Source: Chitinophagales bacterium (GTDB lineage: Bacteria > Bacteroidota > Bacteroidia > Chitinophagales > UBA10324). From it: DNA of 64,000 bases. A program made the position numbers and the translations under genes. Of the stretch, positions 17,669-25,465 are shown one piece after another. Location of the stretch: assembly GCA_019694975.1 (NCBI GenBank), contig JAIBAY010000004.1:248001-312000 (forward strand). Direction: 5' to 3'. The first letter of the stretch is position 1. The number at the start of each line of letters is the position of its first letter. Below the pieces are notes generated by a model. It saw only the letters and a program-made list of their open reading frames with translations, ran no database searches and was not told the origin of the DNA.

Positions 17669-18652
17669 TCAGATGATCTTTTTGATGACTTCTTCTATCG
17701 TGATTCCTTCTGCTTCCGCTTTGTAGTTGAGGATGATGCGGTGGCGCAGCACCGGTGTTGCCACTGCTTTCACATCTTCGATATCCGGCGAATATTTTCC
17801 GTTGATGGCGGCATTGCATTTGGCACCCAACACCAGGAACTGTGAAGCTCGCGGACCTGCTCCCCACGAAACATAATCATTCACCACGGCAGGAGCTTCC
17901 TGCTGACCGGGCCGTGTTTTGCGGGCAAGGGCAACGGCGTAGCTGAGCACATTATCGGCAACGGGTATTTTCCTGACCAGTTGCTGGAAGAACTGAATAT
18001 CGCTGCCGGAAACTATTTTATTCACCGAACGCTGCTGCGAGGAAGTAGTCCCTTTCACCATAGCAATCTCTTCTTCGTTCAGGAGATAATCGAGTTTAAT
18101 GTTAAACATGAACCGGTCGAGCTGCGCTTCGGGTAAAGGATAAGTTCCTTCCTGCTCTATAGGGTTTTGGGTGGCCAGTACAAAAAATGGCAACGGCAGC
18201 GTATGCAGCTGTCCCGCAAACGTCACACTCCGTTCCTGCATGGATTCCAGTAAGGCTGCCTGTGTTTTTGGAGGCGTACGGTTGATTTCATCTGCCAGGA
18301 TGATATTGGCGAAAATGGGTCCTTTATTAAAATAGAATTGCCGTGACTCATTCATGATCTCCGATCCGATAATGTCAGAAGGCATCAGGTCAGGGGTGAA
18401 CTGTATCCTTTTGAAGCTGAGGTCAAGCACATCGGCAATGGTTTTTACCAGCAATGTCTTGGCAAGGCCGGGCACACCAACCAACAGGCTGTGACCGTCG
18501 CAAAAGACAGAGAGCAGCACGTATTTAACAACATCCCGCTGCCCGACGATGACCTTACTGATCTCTCCCGTGAGTTGGTTGTAACAGGCAGCCAGCCCGT
18601 CAATAGCGGCTGCATCGTTCGCATACTTCATTACTGTTGGTTGTTGATCCAT
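17669..18652 (-). CDS. MoxR-family AAA+ ATPase
   Basis: This 327-residue protein has the AAA_3 ATPase core of the MoxR family. Walker A is GVPGLAKT (Lys65), followed by the family segment RIQFTPDLMPSDIIGSEI. Walker B is IILADEINRTPPKTQAALLESM, the sensor-1 asparagine lies in VLATQNPIEQEGTYPLPEAQ, and the arginine segment is LDRFMFNI. The family acts as chaperone-like ATPases, often together with von Willebrand factor A domain proteins, to assemble or activate envelope and metal-containing complexes. No VWA partner lies in this window. Its start overlaps the stop of the upstream SurA-like gene by 22 bases, which is strong evidence for co-translation. Confidence 0.95.
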   Translation of the reverse strand: MDQQPTVMKYANDAAAIDGLAACYNQLTGEISKVIVGQRDVVKYVLLSVFCDGHSLLVGVPGLAKTLLVKTIADVLDLSFKRIQFTPDLMPSDIIGSEIMNESRQFYFNKGPIFANIILADEINRTPPKTQAALLESMQERSVTFAGQLHTLPLPFFVLATQNPIEQEGTYPLPEAQLDRFMFNIKLDYLLNEEEIAMVKGTTSSQQRSVNKIVSGSDIQFFQQLVRKIPVADNVLSYAVALARKTRPGQQEAPAVVNDYVSWGAGPRASQFLVLGAKCNAAINGKYSPDIEDVKAVATPVLRHRIILNYKAEAEGITIEEVIKKII

Positions 18653-20010
18653 CGCTTTATCACCTTACAATTGTGAAATTCCGGAGCCACGAATACATAA
18701 GATTTTGCAATCCTGTCTTCCAGCCATTTATTTATCGTATCAACCTGCTTCTGACCTAATGCCATGTCCTGTATCCTGTTATAGTCATCCTTCAGATTCG
18801 CCTGATGCGGTTTGATCTTCGATTTCATGTATAGTATGCGATAACCTGTTTCGCCGCGCTCGTTACGAAAAAGCATAGGCCTGGAAATAGCGCCTACCTG
18901 CAAGGTATCCGTAGCAGGCACAAGTGTTTGATCATAGTTTCCCAGTTCGCTCACATCAAACTGGTTGGTTCCTGTAGATGGGTTTACCAGCATACCGCCA
19001 TTTCCTTTTGAATATTCATCTTCACTGAATTTATTGACGGCCTCCGTAAAAGAATACTTTCCGGATTGAATCAGCTCGTAAATGCTATCCATCAGTTTGG
19101 CTGCCGTGTTCAGATCAAAAGAAGTTGTTTTCGGGCGGATAAGGATGTGGCGGACATTGATGCGGTCACCACGCCGTTCAATTAGCTGAATGATATGAAA
19201 ACCGTATGCTGATTCAATGATGCCGGACACTTCGTTGGGCTTCTTTAAACTGAAAGCAGCCGCTTCAAACTCAGGGTCGAGTTCACCGCGATTCACGAAG
19301 CCCAGTTCACCACCCCTTTCGGCGCTTCCCGGATCTTCCGAATAAGTGCTTGCCAGTGTTGCGAAATCTTCGCCGTTATTAACCCTGCTCAGCAGATCGG
19401 CGATTTTATCTTTGCTGTAAGCACGTACCGCCTCACTCACTTTAGGATAAATGATCAGTTCACCCAGTTCCATGGCTGCATTATAATACGGCAGTGAGTC
19501 TTTAGGAATTTTGTTGAAGAAAGTCATTACCTCAGAAGGTGTCACTTTCAGATCGCCGGCAATTTTTGATTTCTCACCGTCAGCCAGAAGGTTTTCACGA
19601 ACCTGCGGCCGGAACTCATCCTTCATTTCCAGGATGGATTTGCCATAATATTCTTCCAGTTTCTCCACTGATCCGGCAACATTGGCAAAGGTGCGAACCC
19701 TCCGGTCGAGTTCATTTTCTACCATTTCATCAGTTACTTCCACGCTGTCAAGAATAGCCTGTGCCACCATGAGTTTTTCTGTCAGCGCTGCATTGAGGAG
19801 TTCGCATTTTAAATCAGGCGGTACAGGCGACGTTGCCTGGTAAGTGGTTTGCAGGTATTGCGCTTCAATTTCCGAAAGCAGGATCATGCGGTCGTCCACA
19901 ATACCGACAATTTTATCGGCAAGAACAGGCTGTGCTTTCAGCAGGTAATTGGATAGCAGCAGCAAAATGAAAAGAGTGGTGCGCACGAATGGTAGAATAG
20001 GGTAAATCAA
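18631..20010 (-). CDS. Periplasmic peptidyl-prolyl isomerase, SurA/PpiC type
   Basis: The product is up to 459 residues. The 5' end has no ATG: a TTG at 20010 follows an in-frame stop directly, and a GTG at 19986 would give a more classical signal peptide (RTTLFILLLLSNYLLKAQ). A SurA N-terminal domain (VGIVDDRMILLSEIEAQ, DEMVENELDRRV) precedes two PpiC-type parvulin domains: GGELGFVNRGELDPEFEAAAF with ESAYGFHIIQLIERRG, and a second starting at INVRHILIRPK. It would help fold outer-membrane proteins. It sits in a minus-strand cluster of the PPIase at 21095, the lipoprotein at 20097, this gene and MoxR. Confidence 0.93.
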   Translation of the reverse strand: MIYPILPFVRTTLFILLLLSNYLLKAQPVLADKIVGIVDDRMILLSEIEAQYLQTTYQATSPVPPDLKCELLNAALTEKLMVAQAILDSVEVTDEMVENELDRRVRTFANVAGSVEKLEEYYGKSILEMKDEFRPQVRENLLADGEKSKIAGDLKVTPSEVMTFFNKIPKDSLPYYNAAMELGELIIYPKVSEAVRAYSKDKIADLLSRVNNGEDFATLASTYSEDPGSAERGGELGFVNRGELDPEFEAAAFSLKKPNEVSGIIESAYGFHIIQLIERRGDRINVRHILIRPKTTSFDLNTAAKLMDSIYELIQSGKYSFTEAVNKFSEDEYSKGNGGMLVNPSTGTNQFDVSELGNYDQTLVPATDTLQVGAISRPMLFRNERGETGYRILYMKSKIKPHQANLKDDYNRIQDMALGQKQVDTINKWLEDRIAKSYVFVAPEFHNCKVIKRWINNQQ

Positions 20011-20096
20011 TTATTTTCTAAGTCGGCCGGCAGATGTATCACTTTCCTGATAAGGTTAAAAGGCGTAACCCGCAATAACGGCGAAACTACCATTTT

Positions 20097-20981
20097 TTAC
20101 CTTGTTGCGTTAACGGATGAGTCAAGGAATGATTCAAAGTCGCTTTTTTTCAAAGCTTCTTCATAGATGCTTTTATGGATTGCGCTGATAAAGGCCAGCT
20201 TTCGTTTATTCAGAATGATATTCGTGATCTCTTCCCTGACAAAATTAATCGGGGCATCATTTCCTTTTATCCGGTAGTCATCAAATTTCATGAGGTAAGC
20301 AAAACCGGAATCCGGTACTTCAAGATAGCTTCTGTTAAACTGCGCATTATCAAAATTAAATTTAGCGACCGGAAGAAACGCCGTGAGTTCATCCTTATTG
20401 TACCAGATGCTGTCAGAAATAGAGTAGCGCACTGCATTTTCAGTGCAAAATCCCCTGAGCTTCGGATAGTTGTCCGGCGTGGTGTTGCGCATCCAGCTTC
20501 TCACGGAATCAAGTTGCACCCTAGTGTCCATGCGAAGCATGATGTACTTCACCCTTGAGATACTCTGTTTGAGTTGGAAAGTCTCCTTATGATCCTGGTA
20601 ATACTGCGCCACTTCTGCTGCATTCACCACGGTATCCAGTTTATCGTTCAGCAATTCCTTCTCATACAAATAAATCAGCAGCGACTCACGGTAATCCTTC
20701 ATCTGCTCATTTAAAACTCTTTGTTCTTCCGGCAGGTTGTCCTGCGCATACCGGAGCAGCAGGTTGTGCCGTATCCAGCTGTCCACGTAGTTTTTTACCA
20801 TTTGAATGCTGTCCTCCGGCCGGGCTGCACCTCTGCCTACTCCTTCCAGGTCGGATTGATAAAGAAACTTATCATATACACGGGCGACAGGTTTTTCACC
20901 TTCATCAGGATTACTGAAAAAATTGCAGGAGCCTGCTAAGGCCAGCAGAATGATAAGGATGTTAAACTGAAGAACTTTCAT
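20097..20981 (-). CDS. SurA N-domain-like lipoprotein of the PPIase cluster
   Basis: This 294-residue protein has a lipoprotein signal ending in LALAGSC (Cys19). The mature part is helical and reads like a SurA/PpiD chaperone domain without the parvulin core: VARVYDKFLYQSDLEGV, then DSIQMVKNYVDSWIRHNLLLRYAQ, and a C-terminal helix NIILNKRKLAFISAIHKSIYEEAL. It lacks the FGxHIIxL signature of active PpiC domains, so a chaperone rather than isomerase role is likely. Its location between two PPIase genes on the same strand supports an envelope-folding function. The exact role is inference. Confidence 0.85.
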   Translation of the reverse strand: MKVLQFNILIILLALAGSCNFFSNPDEGEKPVARVYDKFLYQSDLEGVGRGAARPEDSIQMVKNYVDSWIRHNLLLRYAQDNLPEEQRVLNEQMKDYRESLLIYLYEKELLNDKLDTVVNAAEVAQYYQDHKETFQLKQSISRVKYIMLRMDTRVQLDSVRSWMRNTTPDNYPKLRGFCTENAVRYSISDSIWYNKDELTAFLPVAKFNFDNAQFNRSYLEVPDSGFAYLMKFDDYRIKGNDAPINFVREEITNIILNKRKLAFISAIHKSIYEEALKKSDFESFLDSSVNATR

Positions 20982-20998
20982 GCAGTGCTATAAACTGA

Positions 20999-21026
20999 AT
21001 AGCGCAAGGTGTTAACCTTGCGCTAT
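20999..21026 (-). terminator. Perfect 12-bp intergenic hairpin between PPIase genes
   Basis: The arms at 20999-21010 and 21015-21026 are perfectly complementary (ATAGCGCAAGGT / ACCTTGCGCTAT) around a GTTA loop. It lies in the 113-base gap between the PPIase gene (ends 21095) and the lipoprotein gene (starts 20981), both minus-strand. No uridine run follows on the minus strand, so it may be a transcript-processing or attenuation structure rather than a classic Rho-independent terminator. Confidence 0.55.
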
Positions 21027-21094
21027 CTCGGTGTATTGATCTTGAAACGTTTGCTGCCGCAGTGGCCGGCTGCGAACAGGCAACTGTGAACGGT

Positions 21095-23062
21095 TTATTT
21101 TTTCACCATCGACTGAAAGACCTGCTCATTAACGGATACAGGATATTTTCTGCGAAGGTCGGTGATCCATGTTTTCTCCAGAGATTCCTGGTAGTCGGCT
21201 ACTACGTACCCTTTCACTTCGCCCAGAGGTTTGGGTGCGGGTGGGAGCAATTGATTCACTTTAAGAATACGTATGGAAGAATCTGATTTAACCGTATAGG
21301 TCTTACCCGCTTCCCATCCCAGCTTTTCAATTTCAGAATCTTTGCCTTTTTCAAACTCTTCAGTCAGGATAGTCAGGTTATCAGGATCTTTCTTGTTTAT
21401 CTTCGAAAGAATGGTCTCGTTGGCAGTTCCTTTTTCCAGGTATTTTGACAGTTGATCGGCCACAGCCTGATTCTTAGCAGTGAAGGTGGTTACCTGTGCA
21501 CGTTCCTGTCCCATGTAGTTGGTCTTATGCGCCTCGTAAAATTCTTTGAGTCCCACAGTGTCTTCCACAGCTTTCGTCCATACTTTTTCACTGGCAAGAT
21601 CGAAGAGCAGAATGCCGTTCATATATTCATCCATCAGGTCGTTGAAAGCGGGATACTTTGCTTCCAGCCGTTCATCTTCATAGGCTGTTACGCTGGCAGC
21701 CACATATTGGTCATACAGCTTGTTGTACATGTTGTCAATGCCGCCGAGGTTCATATACTTACGCTGATTCTTCACAATAAAATCAGCGAAGTCATTCTGC
21801 CTGAATGGCTTGATGCCGGGTTTGTAATTTGCATCAGCCAGTGCAAACATGGGTGTAACCATGCCGCGGCAGAGGGTATCGCTCCAGTTGCCTTTCAGCA
21901 GGCTGGAGTCCATGCGCTGACGCAGCTCATCTTTTGTTCCCGGTATTTCTTTGTACTTATAATCCTTTTTGAGTTTATTGATGAAAGCCTGTTTTGAATA
22001 CTCCGACCAGGTTCCGTTTTCCACTTTTTTGCGGATGTCATCCTTCATCGATTCGTAGCTGCCCATCGGTTTCTTTTCAATCAGCTTGATAATGTGCCAG
22101 CCGAACTTCGTTTGTACCGGCGCAGAGATATCACCGGGATTTTTCAGACTGAATGCGGCATTCTCAAATTCGGCTACCATTTGTCCGGTGCCGAACGGAG
22201 ACAGTTTGCCGCCATTGGCCGATGAAGTTTTATCCTGCGAAAACTGTTTCACCAGTTCATCCCAGTTTCCGCCGTTCTTAATCACACCTGATAAGGAATC
22301 AATCCTGCTCTTCGCCTTTTGCTTGTCTTCATCGGTTGCATTGTTCGGCACCTTAATAAAAAGATGCGCAACGGTAACGGTTCCGCGGGATGGCCGTGTT
22401 TCCATTGTCTGAATGAGGTGATAGCCGAAACGGGTACGTACCGGCAAACTGATAGTGCCGGGTTTAGTATTGTACGCCGCGGATTCAAACGGATAGATCA
22501 CCTGCATGGCTGTAATCCATCCGAGGTCGCCCTTGTTGTCTTTTGCCGTAGGATCACTGGAAGAATCTGCAGCAAGGGTATTAAAGTTCTTCTTTCCGCT
22601 TACCAATAACTTTCTCCAGGCGGAAATCTTCTTGTATGCTTTTAAGGTATCGGCAGGGGAAGCATTCGGATCCAGCTTTACGAGGATGTGTTCAACATGC
22701 ACATCGGTCTGCAGCCGTTTATAGGCTTCGCGGACAACGGCCGTATCATACATGTAAGAGGGCGTCAGTTTGCTGCGGTATGTTTTGAATTCATTCAGCA
22801 CTGCGGCGGTGGTATCGAGTTTCATATCACGCGCTTCCTTTACTTTCAAACGGAAGTTGATATATAAATCGAGATAGTCGCGTAACGATTTTTCGCTGAA
22901 ATCAGCTTCGCCGCTTACATTGGTCTTCTGGTACACCTTCACAAATTCATCTTTCGATACTTTCTCATTTCCGATAGTGAACAGGGTGGCGTTTTCAGGA
23001 GCTTGTGCATGAGTAAAAAAGGTGGCGAGGAGGAGCGCCATTACGATTAACGTACGTTTCAT
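21095..23062 (-). CDS. Large periplasmic peptidyl-prolyl isomerase with two PpiC domains
   Basis: I chose the ATG at 23062 because it gives a standard signal peptide (KRTLIVMALLLATFFTHAQA); a TTG 45 bases upstream is in frame but unlikely. The 655-residue product has an N-terminal SurA-like helical region with LRDYLDLYINFRLKVKEA, then two parvulin domains. The first begins HVEHILVKLD and includes GDLGWITAMQVIYPFESAAY and RFGYHLIQTME. The second begins VTVAHLFIKVP and includes GGKLSPFGTGQM and KFGWHIIKLIEKKP. A long C-terminal region with a further SurA-like character follows. It is a periplasmic folding factor, first in the cluster with the lipoprotein, SurA-like and MoxR genes. Confidence 0.94.
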   Translation of the reverse strand: MKRTLIVMALLLATFFTHAQAPENATLFTIGNEKVSKDEFVKVYQKTNVSGEADFSEKSLRDYLDLYINFRLKVKEARDMKLDTTAAVLNEFKTYRSKLTPSYMYDTAVVREAYKRLQTDVHVEHILVKLDPNASPADTLKAYKKISAWRKLLVSGKKNFNTLAADSSSDPTAKDNKGDLGWITAMQVIYPFESAAYNTKPGTISLPVRTRFGYHLIQTMETRPSRGTVTVAHLFIKVPNNATDEDKQKAKSRIDSLSGVIKNGGNWDELVKQFSQDKTSSANGGKLSPFGTGQMVAEFENAAFSLKNPGDISAPVQTKFGWHIIKLIEKKPMGSYESMKDDIRKKVENGTWSEYSKQAFINKLKKDYKYKEIPGTKDELRQRMDSSLLKGNWSDTLCRGMVTPMFALADANYKPGIKPFRQNDFADFIVKNQRKYMNLGGIDNMYNKLYDQYVAASVTAYEDERLEAKYPAFNDLMDEYMNGILLFDLASEKVWTKAVEDTVGLKEFYEAHKTNYMGQERAQVTTFTAKNQAVADQLSKYLEKGTANETILSKINKKDPDNLTILTEEFEKGKDSEIEKLGWEAGKTYTVKSDSSIRILKVNQLLPPAPKPLGEVKGYVVADYQESLEKTWITDLRRKYPVSVNEQVFQSMVKK

Positions 23063-23308
23063 AAGAGAGGAAATGCTGTTGGTTTGGATTTTTTTTGGAG
23101 GACGCAAAGATATTTATTTTTAAGTAATGACCTAATTATCCACAAATGCCGGCTGGCATGATAACCTGTTGCGGTTACAGGGAGAAAGCAGGCGTCATTA
23201 CAAAGTGAACAATAACTTATTCATGCGGCCTTTATCTGCTGTCAGGTGTCGCACCTTTACCTTGTTTTTACACCAACTGATTGCCTGCCGGCGTACCTTC
23301 ACCCGCTC

Positions 23309-24706
23309 ATGAATAACAAAGAATCCATTACAATTCAGCTGGCAGTATCCGCCTTTGCGAATGAAGGGAAGTGTATTGCGCACCACGATGGCAAGGTGGT
23401 ATTCGTAAAAGGTGCCGTGCCCGGTGAATCGGTGAAAGCGCGCATCACCAAAAACAAAAAAGACTGGATGGAAGCCGACGTGGTGGAGATACTGGAACCA
23501 TCGCCATTGCGGCAACAACCTTTTTGTGTGCACTTTGGGAAATGCGGAGGCTGTCAGTGGCAGCACCTGCAGTACGAAGCACAGCTCCGTTATAAAGAAG
23601 CATCGGTGATTGATACGCTGGAGCGAATGGGCAAAGTGGTGATCGGCAAAAAAGATCCGATGGTGGGAGCGCAGCAGAACCGCTATTACCGTAATAAACT
23701 GGAATTTACATTCTCCGACCGAGAATGGCTGATAGCTGAAGATTATGCCGCCAAAGGGCAACCACCGCAACCTGCTCTTGGTTTTCATCTGCCCGGCGCT
23801 TTTGACAGGGTATTTGATGTTAAATCATGCGACTTGCAACCAGCACTCAGCAACCGTATCAGGCTGGCGGTGAAGCAATACACACTCGACAATCATTATG
23901 ATTATTTCTACCTGCGGAACCAAAGCGGCTTTATGCGTAACCTGATGATCAGGATGGCATCAACGGGCGAAGTAATGGTGCTGGTGGTTTTTGCACGGCC
24001 GGATCAGGCAATGATTGACGGACTCCTGCATTTTTTACACCTGCAGTTTCCGGAGATTACTTCACTGCAATATGTCATCAATCAGAAAAGGAATGATACG
24101 ATCTATGATCTGCCGGTGATCACTTATGCCGGTGCCGATGTGATTTACGAATGCATCGATGACCTACGGTTCAGGATCAGCGCAAAATCCTTTTTTCAAA
24201 CCAATACGATGCAGGCAGCGCGGTTATACGCCTGCGTAAAGGAATATGCCGCTTTGAAAGGAGATGAGCTGGTATATGATCTTTACACAGGCACAGGCAG
24301 CATTGCACTGTACCTGGCACGGTCTTGCAGAAAGGTGGTCGGTATAGAACAGGTTGAACAGGCCATTGAAGATGCCAAAGCAAATGCATTGCTCAACAAT
24401 ATCAGTAATGTATCATTTTATGTTGCAGACATTGCAAAAATTCCGGGTCAGCCATTTCATTTGCAAAATGGCGTGCCGGATGTGGTGATCACAGATCCAC
24501 CAAGGGCAGGTATGCATCATGCTGTTGTAGCTGAATTGCTGCAAATGGCGCCCGATCGCATTGTTTATGTGAGTTGTAATGTAACAACACAGGCTCGTGA
24601 TCTTAGTCTTTTGAATACTGCGTATTCGATTGAATGTATCCGGCCGTTTGATCTGTTCCCGCATACCAAGCATGTCGAAAATGTAGCATTGCTCCAAAAA
24701 CGATAA
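23309..24706 (+). CDS. rlmD: 23S rRNA (uracil-5-)-methyltransferase RlmD/TrmA family
   Basis: I chose the ATG at 23309 (MNNKESITIQLA); upstream in-frame GTG codons extend into a stretch with no family similarity. The 465-residue enzyme has an N-terminal TRAM domain (KCIAHHDGKVVFVKGAVPGE), then the iron-sulfur cysteines in CVHFGKCGGCQWQHLQYE. A Rossmann-type SAM methyltransferase follows, with LVYDLYTGTGSIALYLA, the DPPRAGM motif and the catalytic cysteine in IVYVSCNVTT. Members form 5-methyluridine in 23S rRNA. Whether it acts on U1939, U747 or both cannot be decided from the sequence. Divergent from the PPIase gene. Confidence 0.94.
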   Translation: MNNKESITIQLAVSAFANEGKCIAHHDGKVVFVKGAVPGESVKARITKNKKDWMEADVVEILEPSPLRQQPFCVHFGKCGGCQWQHLQYEAQLRYKEASVIDTLERMGKVVIGKKDPMVGAQQNRYYRNKLEFTFSDREWLIAEDYAAKGQPPQPALGFHLPGAFDRVFDVKSCDLQPALSNRIRLAVKQYTLDNHYDYFYLRNQSGFMRNLMIRMASTGEVMVLVVFARPDQAMIDGLLHFLHLQFPEITSLQYVINQKRNDTIYDLPVITYAGADVIYECIDDLRFRISAKSFFQTNTMQAARLYACVKEYAALKGDELVYDLYTGTGSIALYLARSCRKVVGIEQVEQAIEDAKANALLNNISNVSFYVADIAKIPGQPFHLQNGVPDVVITDPPRAGMHHAVVAELLQMAPDRIVYVSCNVTTQARDLSLLNTAYSIECIRPFDLFPHTKHVENVALLQKR

Positions 24707-25465
24707 GCACCGTTTAAAATACGGATGCGGTGGAAGCCGGAGCGTTGGCTATGGCAACCGTATCATTTTGCGGACACAGTCATAAACGCTCGCCTTGAAA
24801 TGAAAAGACACATTCCCCGGTGTATAAAAAATCCGCGATATCAGGAGTTGATTTAATATCCTATTCGCTTCTGTTCAGCCACTTAAAATTCCGCTGCTAA
24901 AAAAATAACTGCATCCCCGGCTTCAATAATTATTAGCCCGATTATTGCTGACTGCTGCGGTTTGTCGTGCCAGGGGCGGAAGAAGTTTTCTTGTTTTAAG
25001 TATTTAATTAATATCTAATAAGTTAATGCTGACAGCAGTCATAGACCTGTTCAATGGATAAGTTTGTCCGGATGAGCGGATAATCGACCGTACAGTTTTG
25101 CAGTAATTGTTTGCAGGATGAAAAATGCCGGCAGGATTGATACAGATACATTGAACCATCGAACTCCAGATCCCTGGGACCATCATAACGTAAAACACAG
25201 CAGTATGAATAGCCATTTGTTTTTTTCAGGGAAAGAAGGGCACGGTGATGCACAAAACGGATCAGCCGTTGTCGTTGCCGGCACTATTCATTCTGCTTCA
25301 TTCATGCCTGATGTTATGCAACAGGAAGTTGCGGTAAAACTAGATCTGCCGGCTGCAGGCACTGTCGCATGGAAGCTGGCACAGCATATTTCCTGTCAGC
25401 GGTTCAGAAGGCAATTACAGGAATAAAATACCTAACGATAACTACACACTCAACCAACCAAACCA
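24707..25465 (+). other. Gene-poor intergenic region
   Basis: No convincing gene is present. One open stretch at 25118-25426 has no signal peptide, no family resemblance and no start context, and I reject it. A short AT-rich inverted repeat (CAATAAT/ATTATTG, 24924-24947) is visible. The region just before 25466 contains tandem CAACC-like repetition and should hold the promoter of the secreted protein that follows. Confidence 0.5.

Noticed and set aside
23136..23144. A perfect DnaA box (TTATCCACA)
   Set aside because: It is single; about one chance occurrence per two windows of this size is expected, and no cluster surrounds it, so it does not mark oriC.
25118..25426. A 102-codon open frame in the gap before the secreted hydrolase
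   Set aside because: No signal, no family resemblance and no convincing start context; codon use looks random.
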